From Haematobia irritans (Eukaryota; Arthropoda; Insecta; Diptera; Muscidae), in the NCBI RefSeq assembly GCF_050003625.1, contig NC_134397.1, forward strand, positions 192,221,063 through 192,285,062: a stretch of DNA of 64,000 nucleotides. Direction: 5' to 3'. The notes beneath the pieces are model-generated. The model was given only the letters and a program-made list of their open reading frames with translations, was not told the origin of the DNA and did no database searches. Below are positions 37,001-49,731 of the stretch, one piece after another. A program made the translations under genes and the position numbers. Every line of letters starts with the position of its first letter. The stretch's first letter is position 1.

Positions 37001-40000
37001 TAAAGTCCTTTTCGCTCTAGGACGTTTAGTTTGGGAGATATGGGCAAAAGAAGTTTTTCATATAAAAATTTCAATTTTTTTAGGTTTTGGGTGGATTTTT
37101 CAATTTTTTGGGGGTGGTCACGAATTAAAGTCCTTTTCGCTCTAGGACGCTTAGTTTAGGAGATATGGGCAAAAGAAGTTTTTCATATAAAAATTTCAAT
37201 TATTTTAGGTTTTGGGTGGATTTTTCAATTTTTTGGGGGTGGTCACGAATTAAAGTCCTTTTCGCTCTAGGACGCTTAGTTTAGGAGATATGGGCAAAAG
37301 AAGTTTTTCATATAAAAATTTCAACTTTTTTAGGTTTTGGGTGGATTTTTCAATTTTTTGGGGGTGGTCACGAGTTAAAGTCCTTTTCGCTCTAGGACGC
37401 ATATTTAAGGAGATATGGGCAAAATAAGTTTTTCATATAAAAATTGCAATTTTGTTAGGTTTTGGGTGGATTTTTAAATTTTTTGGGGATGGTCACGAAT
37501 TAAAGTCCTTTTCGCTCTAGGACGCATATTTAAGGAGATATGGGCAAAAGAAGTTTTTCATAACAAAATTTCAATTTTTTTAGGTTTTGGGTGGATTTTT
37601 CAATTTTTTGGGGGTGGTCACGAATTAAAGTCCTTTTCGCTCTAGGACGCTTAGTTTAGGAGATATGGGCAAAAGAAGTTTTTCATATAAAAATATCAAC
37701 TTTTTTAGGTTTTGGGTGGATTTTTCAATTTTTTGGGGGTGGTCTCGAATTAAAGTCCTTTTCGCTCTAGAACGCATTTTTAAGGAGATATGGGCAAAAT
37801 AAGTTTTTCATATAAAAATTGCAATTTTGTTAGGTTTTGGGTGGATTTTTAAATTTTTTGGGGATGGTCACGAATTAAAGTCCTTTTCGCTCTAGGACGC
37901 ATATTTAAGGAGATATGGGCAAAAGAGGTTTTCATATAAAAATTTAAATTTTTTTAGGTTTTGGGTGGATTTTTCAATTTTTTGGGGGTGGTCACGAATT
38001 AAAGTCCTTTTCGCTCTAGGACGCTTAGTTTAGGAGATATGGGCAAAAGAAGTTTTTCATATAAAAATTTTAATTTTTTTAGGTTTTGGGTGGATTTTTC
38101 AATTTTTTGGGGGTGGTCACGAATTAAAGTCCTTTTCGCTCTAGGACGCTTAGTTTTTTCATATAAAAATTTCAATTTTTTTAGGTTTTGGGTGGATTTT
38201 TCAATTTTTTTGGGGTGGTCAGGAATTAAAGTCCTTTTCGCTCTAGGACGCATATTTAAGGTGATATGGGCAAAAGAAGTTTTTCATATAAAAATTTTAA
38301 TTTTTTTAGGTTTTGGGTGGATTTTTCAATTTTTTGGGGGTGGTCACGAATTAAAGTCCTTTTCGCTCTAGGACGCTTAGTTTGGGAGATATGGGCAAAA
38401 GAAGTTTTTCATATAAAAATTTCAATTTTTTTAGGTTTTGGGTGGATTTTTCAATTTTTTTGGGGTGGTCAGGAATTAAAGTCCTTTTCGCTCTAGGACG
38501 CATATTTAAGGTGATATGGGCAAAAGAAGTTTTTCATATAAAAATTTAAATTTTTTTAGATTTTGGGTGGATTTTTCAAATTTTTGGGGGTGGTCACGAA
38601 TTAAAGTCCTTTTCGCTCTAGGACGCATATTTAAGGAGATATGGGCAAAAGAAGTTTTTCATATAAAAATTTCAATTTTTTTAGGTTTTGGGTGGATTTT
38701 GCAATTTTTTGGGGGTGGTCACGAATTAAAGTCCTTTTCGCTCTAGGACGCTTAGTTTAGGAGATATGGGCAAAAGAAGTTTTTCATATAAAAATTTCAA
38801 TTTTTTTAGGTTTTGGGTGGATTTTTCAATTTTTTGGGGGTGGTCACGAATTAAAGTCCTTTTCGCTCTAGGACGCATATTTAAGGAGATATGGGCAAAA
38901 GAGGTTTTCATATAAAAATTTAAATTTTTTTAGGTTTTGGGTGGATTTTTCAATTTTTTGGGGGTGGTCACGAATTAAAGTCCTTTTCGCTCTAGGACGC
39001 TTAGTTTAGGAGATATGGGCAAAAGAAGTTTTTCATATAAAAATTTTAATTTTTTTAGGTTTTGGGTGGATTTTTCAATTTTTTGGGGGTGGTCACGAAT
39101 TAAAGTCCTTTTCGCTCTAGGACGCTTAGTTTAGGAGATATGGGCAAAAGCAGTTTTTCATATAAAAATTGCAATTTTTTTAGGTTTTGGGTGGATTTTT
39201 CAATTTTTTGGGGGTGGTCACGAATTATAGTCCTTTTCGCTCTAGGACGCATATTTGAGGAGATATGGGCAAAATAAATTTTTCATATAAAAATTTAAAT
39301 TTTTTTAGGTTTTGGGTGGATTTTTCAATTTTTTGGGGATGGTCACGAATTAAAGTCCTTTTAGCTCTAGGACGCTTAGTTTAGGAGATACGGGCAAAAG
39401 AAGTTTTTGATATAAAAATTTCAATTTTTTTAGGTTTTGGGTGGATTTTTCAATTTTTTGGGGGTGGTCACGAATTAAAGTCCTTTTCGCTCTAGGACGC
39501 TTAGTTTAGGAGATATGGGCAAAAGAAGTTTTTCATATAAAAATTTTAATTTTTTTAGGTTTTGGGTGGATTTTTCAATTTTTTGGGGGTGGTCACGAAT
39601 TAAAGTCCTTTTCGCTCTAGGACGCTTAGTTTAGGAGATATGGGCAAAAGAAGTTTTTCATATAAAAATTGCAATTTTTTTAGGTTTTGGGTGGATTTTT
39701 CAATTTTTTGGGGGTGGTCACGAATTATAGTCCTTTTCGCTCTAGGACGCATATTTGAGGAGATATGGGCAAAATAAATTTTTCATATAAAAATTTAAAT
39801 TTTTTTAGGTTTTGGGTGGATTTTTCAATTTTTTGGGGATGGTCACGAATTAAAGTCCTTTTAGCTCTAGGACGCTTAGTTTAGGAGATACGGGCAAAAG
39901 AAGTTTTTGATATAAAAATTTCATTTTTTTTAGGTTTTGGGTGGATTTTTCAATTTTTTGGGGGTGGTCACGAGTTAAAGTCCTTTTCGCTCTAGGACGC

Positions 40001-42139
40001 ATATTTAAGGAGATATGGGCAAAATAAGTTTTTCATACAAATATTGCAATTTTGTTAGGTTTTGGGTGGATTTTTAAATTTTTTGGGGATGGTCACGAAT
40101 TAAAGTCCTTTTCGCTCTAGGACGCATATTTAAGGAGATATGGGCAAAAGAAGTTTTTCATATCAAAATTTCAATTTTTTTAGGTTTTGGGTGGATTTTT
40201 CAATTTTTTGGGGGTGGTCACGAATTAAAGTCCTTTTCGCTCTAGGACGCTTAGTTTAGGAGATATGGGCAAAAGAAGTTTTTGATATAAAAATTTCAAT
40301 TTTTTTAGGTTTTGGGTGGATTTTTCAATTTTTTGGGGGTGGTCACGAGTTAAAGTCCTTTTCGCTCTAGAACGCATTTTTAAGGAGATATGGGCAAAAT
40401 AAGATTTTCATATAAAAATTGCAATTTTGTTAGGTTTTGGGTGGATTTTTAAATTTTTTGGGGATGGTCACGAATTAAAGTCCTTTTCGCTCTAGGACGC
40501 ATATTTAAGGAGATATGAGCAAAAGAGGTTTTCATATAAAAATTTAAATTTTTTTAGGTTTTGGGTGGATTTTTCAATTTTTTGGGGGTGGTCACGAATT
40601 AAAGTCCTTTTCGCTCTAGGACGCTTAGTTTAGGAGATATGGGCAAAAGAAGTTTTTCATATAAAAATTTTAATTTTTTTAGGTTTTGGGTGGATTTTTC
40701 AATTTTTTGGGGGTGGTCACGAATTAAAGTCCTTTTCGCTCTAGGACGCTTAGTTTAGGAGATATGGGCAAAAGAAGTTTTTCATATAAAAATTGCAATT
40801 TTTTTAGGTTTTTGGTGGATTTTTCAATTTTTTGGGGGTGGTCACGAATTATAGTCCTTTTCGCTCTAGGACGCATATTTGAGGAGATATGGGCAAAATA
40901 AATTTTTCATATAAAAATTTAAATTTTTTTAGGTTTTGGGTGGATTTTTCAATTTTTTGGGGATGGTCACGAATTAAAGTCCTTTTAGCTCTAGGACGCT
41001 TAGTTTAGGAGATACGGGCAAAATAAGTTTTTGATATAAAAATTTAAATTTTTTTAGGTTTTGGGTGGATTTTTCAATTTTTTGGGGGTGGTCACGAATT
41101 AAAGTCCTTTTCGCTCTAGGACGCTTAGTTTAGGAGATATGGGCAAAAGAAGTTTTTCATATAAAAATTGCAATTTTTTTAGGTTTTGGGTGGATTTTTC
41201 AATTTTTTGGGGGTGGTCACGAATTAAAGTCCTTTTCGCTCTAGGACGCTTAGGTTGGGAGATATGGGCAAAAGAAGTTTTTCATATAAAAATTTCAATT
41301 TTTTTAGGTTTTGGGTGGATTTTGCAATTTTTTGGGGGTGGTCACGAATTAAAGTCCTTTTCGCTCTAGGACGCTTAGTTTAGGAGATATGGGCAAAAGA
41401 AGTTTTTCATATAAAAATTTCAATTTTTTTAGGTTTTGGGTGGATTTTTCAATTTTTTGGGGGTGGTCACGAGTTAAAGTCCTTTTCGCTCTAGGACGCA
41501 TATTTAAGGAGATATGGGCAAAATAAGTTTTTCATATAAAAATTTCAATTTTTTTAGGTTTTGGGTGGAGTTTGCAATTTTTTGGGGGTGGTCACGAATT
41601 AAAGTCCTTTTCGCTCTAGGACGCTTAGTTTAGGAGATATGGGCAAAAGAAGTTTTTCATATAAAAATTTCAATTTTTTTAGGTTTTGGGTGGATTTTTA
41701 AATTTTTTGGGGGTGGTCACGAATTAAAGTCCTTTTCGCTCTAGGACGCTTAGTTTAGGAGATATGGGCAAAAGAAGTTTTTCATATAAAAATTGCAATT
41801 TTTTTAGGTTTTGGGTGGATTTTTCAATTTTTTGGGGGTGGTCACGAATTATAGTCCTTTTCGCTCTAGGACGCATATTTGAGGAGATATGGGCAAAATA
41901 AATTTTTCATATAAAAATTTAAATTTTTTTAGGTTTTGGGTGGATTTTTCAATTTTTTGGGGATGGTCACGAATTAAAGTCCTTTTAGCTCTAGGACGCT
42001 TAGTTTAGGAGATACGGGCAAAAGAAGTTTTTGATATAAAAATTTCAATTTTTTTTAGGTTTTGGGTGGATTTTTCAATTTTTTGGGGGTGGTCACGAAT
42101 TAAAGTCCTTTTCGCTCTAGGACGCTTAGTTTAGGAGAT
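31042..42139. repeat. Large duplicated satellite segment, copy 2 (~11.1 kb)
   Basis: Tandem partner of 19190-31041, with block-wise constant offsets and the shared private variants listed there. The same variant order starts a third time at 42140 ('aagtctttcatataaaaaattcaa' at 42404) but soon passes into a smaller duplication. The exact breakpoint is uncertain by one or two monomers because all units are alike. Confidence 0.85.
38149..38164. repeat. Monomer with 23-bp linker deletion (second copy)
   Basis: Identical junction to the one near 27056. It is a diagnostic marker that the two regions share a recent common ancestor. Confidence 0.85.
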
Positions 42140-43404
42140 ATGGGCAAAAGAAGTTTTTCATATAAAAATTTCAATTTTTTTAGGTTTTGGGTGGATTTTT
42201 CAATTTTTTTGGGGTGGTCAGGAATTAAAGTCCTTTTCGCTCTAGGACGCATATTTAAGGAGATATGGGCAAAAGAAGTTTTTCATATAAAAATTTCAAT
42301 TTTTTTAGGTTTTGGGTGGATTTTTCAATTTTTTGGGGGTGGTCACGAATTAAAGTCCTTTTCGCTCTAGGACGCATATTTAAGGAGATATGGGCAAAAG
42401 AAGTCTTTCATATAAAAAATTCAATTTTTTTAGGTTTTGGGTGGATTTTTCAATTTTTTGGGGGTGGTCACGAATTAAAGTCCTTTTCGCTCTAGGACGC
42501 ATATTTAAGGAGATATGGGCAAAAGAAGTTTTTCATATAAAAATTTCAATTTTTTTAGGTTTTGGGTGGATTTTTCAATTTTTTGGGGGTGGTCACGAAT
42601 TAAAGTGCTTTTCGCTCTAGGACGCTTAGTTTAGGAGATATGGGCAAAAGAAGTTTTTCATATAAAAATTGCAATTTTTTTAGGTTTTGGGTGGATTTTT
42701 CAATTTTTTGGGGGTGGTCACGAATTATAGTCCTTTTCGCTCTAGGACGCATATTTGAGGAGATATGGGCAAAATAAATTTTTCATATAAAAATTTAAAT
42801 TTTTTTAGGTTTTGGGTGGATTTTTCAATTTTTTGGGGATGGTCACGAATTAAAGTCCTTTTAGCTCTAGGACGCTTAGTTTAGGAGATACGGGCAAAAG
42901 AAGTTTTTGATATAAAAATTTCAATTTTTTTAGGTTTTGGGTGGATTTTTCAATTTTTTGGGGGTGGTCACGAATTAAAGTCCTTTTCGCTCTAGGACGC
43001 TTAGTTTAGGAGATATGGGCAAAAGAAGTTTTTCATATAAAAATTTCAATTTTTTTAGGTTTTGGGTGGATTTTTCAATTTTTTGGGGGTGGTCACGAAT
43101 TAAAGTCCTTTTCGCTCTAGGACGCTTAGTTTGGGAGATATGGGCAAAAGAAGTTTTTCATATAAAAATTTCAATTTTTTTAGGTTTTGGGTGGATTTTT
43201 CAATTTTTTTGGGGTGGTCACGAATTAAAGTCCTTTTCGCTCTAGGACGCATATTTAAGGAGATATGGGCAAAAGAAGTTTTTCATATAAAAATTTCAAT
43301 TTTTTTAGGTTTTGGGTGGATTTTGCAATTTTTTGGGGGTGGTCACGAATTAAAGTCCTTTTCGCTCTAGGACGCTTAGTTTAGGAGATATGGGCAAAAG
43401 AAGT
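40779..43404. repeat. 2626-bp segmental duplication, copy 1
   Basis: Every landmark I compared recurs 2626 bases downstream (21 monomers plus one base), for example 41139/43765, 42140/44766, 42390/45016, 43015/45641 and the 'taaagtgctt' change at 42601/45227. The only difference I found is G at 41570 against T at 44196. Confidence 0.85.
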
Positions 43405-46030
43405 TTTTCATATAAAAATTGCAATTTTTTTAGGTTTTTGGTGGATTTTTCAATTTTTTGGGGGTGGTCACGAATTATAGTCCTTTTCGCTCTAGGACGC
43501 ATATTTGAGGAGATATGGGCAAAATAAATTTTTCATATAAAAATTTAAATTTTTTTAGGTTTTGGGTGGATTTTTCAATTTTTTGGGGATGGTCACGAAT
43601 TAAAGTCCTTTTAGCTCTAGGACGCTTAGTTTAGGAGATACGGGCAAAATAAGTTTTTGATATAAAAATTTAAATTTTTTTAGGTTTTGGGTGGATTTTT
43701 CAATTTTTTGGGGGTGGTCACGAATTAAAGTCCTTTTCGCTCTAGGACGCTTAGTTTAGGAGATATGGGCAAAAGAAGTTTTTCATATAAAAATTGCAAT
43801 TTTTTTAGGTTTTGGGTGGATTTTTCAATTTTTTGGGGGTGGTCACGAATTAAAGTCCTTTTCGCTCTAGGACGCTTAGGTTGGGAGATATGGGCAAAAG
43901 AAGTTTTTCATATAAAAATTTCAATTTTTTTAGGTTTTGGGTGGATTTTGCAATTTTTTGGGGGTGGTCACGAATTAAAGTCCTTTTCGCTCTAGGACGC
44001 TTAGTTTAGGAGATATGGGCAAAAGAAGTTTTTCATATAAAAATTTCAATTTTTTTAGGTTTTGGGTGGATTTTTCAATTTTTTGGGGGTGGTCACGAGT
44101 TAAAGTCCTTTTCGCTCTAGGACGCATATTTAAGGAGATATGGGCAAAATAAGTTTTTCATATAAAAATTTCAATTTTTTTAGGTTTTGGGTGGATTTTG
44201 CAATTTTTTGGGGGTGGTCACGAATTAAAGTCCTTTTCGCTCTAGGACGCTTAGTTTAGGAGATATGGGCAAAAGAAGTTTTTCATATAAAAATTTCAAT
44301 TTTTTTAGGTTTTGGGTGGATTTTTAAATTTTTTGGGGGTGGTCACGAATTAAAGTCCTTTTCGCTCTAGGACGCTTAGTTTAGGAGATATGGGCAAAAG
44401 AAGTTTTTCATATAAAAATTGCAATTTTTTTAGGTTTTGGGTGGATTTTTCAATTTTTTGGGGGTGGTCACGAATTATAGTCCTTTTCGCTCTAGGACGC
44501 ATATTTGAGGAGATATGGGCAAAATAAATTTTTCATATAAAAATTTAAATTTTTTTAGGTTTTGGGTGGATTTTTCAATTTTTTGGGGATGGTCACGAAT
44601 TAAAGTCCTTTTAGCTCTAGGACGCTTAGTTTAGGAGATACGGGCAAAAGAAGTTTTTGATATAAAAATTTCAATTTTTTTTAGGTTTTGGGTGGATTTT
44701 TCAATTTTTTGGGGGTGGTCACGAATTAAAGTCCTTTTCGCTCTAGGACGCTTAGTTTAGGAGATATGGGCAAAAGAAGTTTTTCATATAAAAATTTCAA
44801 TTTTTTTAGGTTTTGGGTGGATTTTTCAATTTTTTTGGGGTGGTCAGGAATTAAAGTCCTTTTCGCTCTAGGACGCATATTTAAGGAGATATGGGCAAAA
44901 GAAGTTTTTCATATAAAAATTTCAATTTTTTTAGGTTTTGGGTGGATTTTTCAATTTTTTGGGGGTGGTCACGAATTAAAGTCCTTTTCGCTCTAGGACG
45001 CATATTTAAGGAGATATGGGCAAAAGAAGTCTTTCATATAAAAAATTCAATTTTTTTAGGTTTTGGGTGGATTTTTCAATTTTTTGGGGGTGGTCACGAA
45101 TTAAAGTCCTTTTCGCTCTAGGACGCATATTTAAGGAGATATGGGCAAAAGAAGTTTTTCATATAAAAATTTCAATTTTTTTAGGTTTTGGGTGGATTTT
45201 TCAATTTTTTGGGGGTGGTCACGAATTAAAGTGCTTTTCGCTCTAGGACGCTTAGTTTAGGAGATATGGGCAAAAGAAGTTTTTCATATAAAAATTGCAA
45301 TTTTTTTAGGTTTTGGGTGGATTTTTCAATTTTTTGGGGGTGGTCACGAATTATAGTCCTTTTCGCTCTAGGACGCATATTTGAGGAGATATGGGCAAAA
45401 TAAATTTTTCATATAAAAATTTAAATTTTTTTAGGTTTTGGGTGGATTTTTCAATTTTTTGGGGATGGTCACGAATTAAAGTCCTTTTAGCTCTAGGACG
45501 CTTAGTTTAGGAGATACGGGCAAAAGAAGTTTTTGATATAAAAATTTCAATTTTTTTAGGTTTTGGGTGGATTTTTCAATTTTTTGGGGGTGGTCACGAA
45601 TTAAAGTCCTTTTCGCTCTAGGACGCTTAGTTTAGGAGATATGGGCAAAAGAAGTTTTTCATATAAAAATTTCAATTTTTTTAGGTTTTGGGTGGATTTT
45701 TCAATTTTTTGGGGGTGGTCACGAATTAAAGTCCTTTTCGCTCTAGGACGCTTAGTTTGGGAGATATGGGCAAAAGAAGTTTTTCATATAAAAATTTCAA
45801 TTTTTTTAGGTTTTGGGTGGATTTTTCAATTTTTTTGGGGTGGTCACGAATTAAAGTCCTTTTCGCTCTAGGACGCATATTTAAGGAGATATGGGCAAAA
45901 GAAGTTTTTCATATAAAAATTTCAATTTTTTTAGGTTTTGGGTGGATTTTGCAATTTTTTGGGGGTGGTCACGAATTAAAGTCCTTTTCGCTCTAGGACG
46001 CTTAGTTTAGGAGATATGGGCAAAAGAAGT
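43405..46030. repeat. 2626-bp segmental duplication, copy 2
   Basis: Immediate tandem partner of 40779-43404 and nearly identical to it. Similarity ends near 46030, where the first copy would continue with 'aaaattgcaattttttt' and 'tttttggtgg' but this one does not. Confidence 0.85.
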
Positions 46031-46365
46031 TTTTCATATAAAAATTTCAATTTTTTTAGGTTTTGGGTGGATTTTTCAATTTTTTTGGGGTGGTCAGGAA
46101 TTAAAGTCCTTTTCGCTCTAGGACGCTTAGTTTGGGAGATATGGGCAAAAGAAGTTTTTCATATAAAAATTTCAATTGTTTTAGGTTTTGGGTGGATTTT
46201 TCAATTTTTTTGGGGTGGTCAGGAATTAAAGTCCTTTTCGCTCTAGGACGCGTATTTAAGGTGATATGGGCAAAAGAAATTTTTCATATAAAAATTTCAA
46301 TTTTTTTAGGTTTTGGGCGGATTTTTCAATTTTTTGGGGGTGGTCACGAATTAAAGTCCTTTTCG

Positions 46366-49060
46366 CTCTTAGTTTAGGAGATATGGGCAAAAGAAGTTTT
46401 TCATATAAAAATTGCAATTTTTTTAGGTTTTGGGTGGATTTTTCAATTTTTTGGGGGTGGTCACGAATTATAGTCCTTTTCGCTCTAGGACGCTTAGTTT
46501 GGGAGATATGGGCAAAAGAAGTTTTTCATATAAAAATTTCAATTTTTTTAGGTTTTGGGTGGATTTTTCAATTTTTTTGGGGTGGTCAGGACTTAAAGTC
46601 CTTTTCGCTCTAGGACGCATATTTAAGGTGATATGGGCAAAAGAAGTTTTTCATATAAAAATTTAAATTTTTTTAGATTTTGGGTGGATTTTTCAATTTT
46701 TTTGGGGGTGGTCACGAATTAAAGTCCTTTTCGCTCTAGGACGCATATTTAAGGAGATATGGGCAAAAGAAGTTTTTCATATAAAAATTTCAATTTTTTT
46801 AGGTTTTGGGTGGATTTTGCAATTTTTTGGGGGTGGTCACGAATTAAAGTCCTTTTCGCTCTAGGACGCTTAGTTTAGGAGATATGGGCAAAAGAAGTTT
46901 TTCATATAAAAATTTCAATTTTTTTAGGTTTTGGGTGGATTTTTCAATTTTTTTGGGGTGGTCAGGAATTAAAGTCCTTTTCGCTCTAGGACGCTTAGTT
47001 TGGGAGATATGGGCAAAAGAAGTTTTTCATATAAAAATTTCAATTGTTTTAGGTTTTGGGTGGATTTTTCAATTTTTTTGGGGTGGTCAGGAATTAAAGT
47101 CCTTTTCGCTCTAGGACGCGTATTTAAGGTGATATGGGCAAAAGAAGTTTTTCATATAAAAATTTCAATTTTTTTAGGTTTTGGGTGGATTTTTAAATTT
47201 TTTGGGGATGGTCACGAATTAAAGTCCTTTTAGCTCTAGGACGCTTAGTTTAGGAGATACGGGCAAAAGAAGTTTTTGATATAAAAATTTCAATTTTTTT
47301 AGGTTTTGGGTGGATTTTTCAATTTTTTGGGGGTGGTCACGAATTATAGTCCTTTTCGCTCTAGGACGCATATTTGAGGAGATATGGGCAAAATAAATTT
47401 TTCATATAAAAATTAAATTTTTTTAGGTTTTGGGTGGATTTTTAAATTTTTTGGGGATGGTCACGAATTAAAGTCCTTTTAGCTCTAGGACGCTTAGTTT
47501 AGGAGATACGGGCAAAAGAAGTTTTTGATATAAAAATTTCAATTTTTTTAGGTTTTGGGTGGATTTTTCAATTTTTTGGGGGTGGTCACGAATTAAAGTC
47601 CTTTTCGCTCTAGGACGCTTAGTTTAGGAGATATGGGCAAAAGAAGTTTTTCATATAAAAATTTCAATTTTTTTAGGTTTTGGGTGGATTTTTCAATTTT
47701 TTGGGGGTGGTCACGAATTAAAGTCCTTTTCGCTCTAGGACGTATATTTGAGGAGATATGGGCAAAATAAATTTTTCATATAAAAATTTAAATTTTTTTA
47801 GGTTTTGGGTAGATTTTTCAATATTTTGGGGGTGGTCACGAATTAAAGTCCTTTTCGCTCTAGGACGCTTAGTTTAGGAGATATGGGCAAAAGAAGTTTT
47901 TCATATAAAAATTTCAATTTTTTTAGGTTTTGGGTGGATTTTTCAATTTTTTGGGGGTGGTCACGAATTAAAGTCCTTTTCGCTCTAGGACGCTTAGTTT
48001 GGGAGATATGGGCAAAAGAAGTTTTTCATATAAAAATTTCAATTTTTTTAGGTTTTGGGTGGATTTTTCAATTTTTTTGGGGTGGTCAGGAATTAAAGTC
48101 CTTTTCGCTCTAGGACGCATATTTAAGGTGATATGGGCAAAAGAAGTTTTTCATATAAAAATTTAAATTTTTTTAGATTTTGGGTGGATTTTTCAATTTT
48201 TTGGGGGTGGTCACGAATTAAAGTCCTTTTCGCTCTAGGACGCATATTTAAGGAGATATGGGCAAAAGAAGTTTTTCATATAAAAATTTCAATTTTTTTA
48301 GGTTTTGGGTGGATTTTGCAATTTTTTGGGGGTGGTCACGAATTAAAGTCCTTTTCGCTCTAGGACGCTTAGTTTAGGAGATATGGGCAAAAGAAGTTTT
48401 TCATATAAAAATTTAAATTTTTTTAGGTTTTGGGTGGATTTTTCAATTTTTTGGGGGTGGTCACGAATTAAAGTCCTTTTCGCTCTAGGACGCTTAGTTT
48501 AGGAGATATGGACAAAAGAAGTTTTTCATATAAAAATTGCAATTTTTTTAGGTTTTGGGTGGATTTTTCAATTTTTTGGGGGTGGTCACGAATTAAAGTC
48601 CTTTTCGCTCTAGGACGCATATTTAAGGAGATATGGGCAAAAGAAGTTTTTCATATAAAAATTTCAATTTTTTTAGATTTTGGGTGGATTTTTCAATTTT
48701 TTGGGGGTGGTCACGAATTAAAGTCGTTTTCGCTCTAGGACGCATATTTAAGGAGATATGGGCAAAAGAAGTTTTTCATATAAAAATTGCAATTTTGTTA
48801 GGTTTTGGGTGGATTTTTAAATTTTTTTGGGGATGGTCACGAATTAAAGTCCTTTTCGCTCTAGGACGCATATTTAAGGAGATATGGGCAAAAGAGGTTT
48901 TCATATAAAAATTTAAATTTTTTTAGGTTTTGGGTGGATTTTTCAATTTTTTGGGGGTGGTCACGAATTAAAGTCCTTTTCGCTCTAGGACGCTTAGTTT
49001 AGGAGATATGGGCAAAAGAAGTTTTTCATATAAAAATTTCAATTTTTTTAGGTTTTGGGT
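46366..49060. repeat. ~3.37-kb segmental duplication, copy 1
   Basis: It begins at a monomer lacking 'aggacgct' ('cgctcttagtttagg', 46364-46378), a deletion seen again at 49730-49744. Offsets to copy 2 are 3366, then 3367 after a one-base difference near 47411, then 3492 after one extra monomer. Shared rare variants include 'caattgttttagg' (47041; 50407) and 'ttcaatattttggggg' (47818; 51184). Confidence 0.8.
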
Positions 49061-49731
49061 GGATTTTTCAATTTTTTGGGGGTGGTCACGAATTAAAGTC
49101 CTTTTCGCTCTAGGACGCATATTTAAGGAGATATGGGCAAAAGAAGTTTTTCATATAAAAATTTCAATTTTTTAGACTTTGGGTGGATTTTTCAATTTTT
49201 TGGGGGTGGTCACGAATTAAAGTCCTTTTCGCTCTAGGACGCATATTTAAGGAGATATGGGCAAAAGAAGTTTTTCATATAAAAATTGCAATTTTGTTAG
49301 GTTTTGGGTGGATTTTTAAATTTTTTTGGGGATGGTCACGAATTAAAGTCCTTTTCGCTCTAGGACGCATATTTAAGGAGATATGGGCAAAAGAGGTTTT
49401 CATATAAAAATTTAAATTTTTTTAGGTTTTGGGTGGATTTTTCAATTTTTTGGGGGTGGTCACGAATTAAAGTCCTTTTCGCTCTAGGACGCTTAGTTTA
49501 GGAGATATGGGCAAAAGAAGTTTTTCATATAAAAATTTCAATTTTTTTAGGTTTTGGGTGGATTTTTTAATTTTATTGGGGTGGTCAGGAATTAAAGTCC
49601 TTTTCGCTCTAGGACGCATATTTAAGGTGATATGGGCAAAAGAAGTTTTTCATATAAAAATTTCAATTTTTTTAGGTTTTGGGTGGATTTTGCAATTTTT
49701 TGGGGGTGGTCACGAATTAAAGTCCTTTTCG

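Noticed and set aside
19190..42139. The 11-kb duplication as a certain biological event
   Set aside because: Not rejected outright, but near-identical satellite blocks can arise in assembly. It is kept as a finding with a read-level check rather than claimed as proven.
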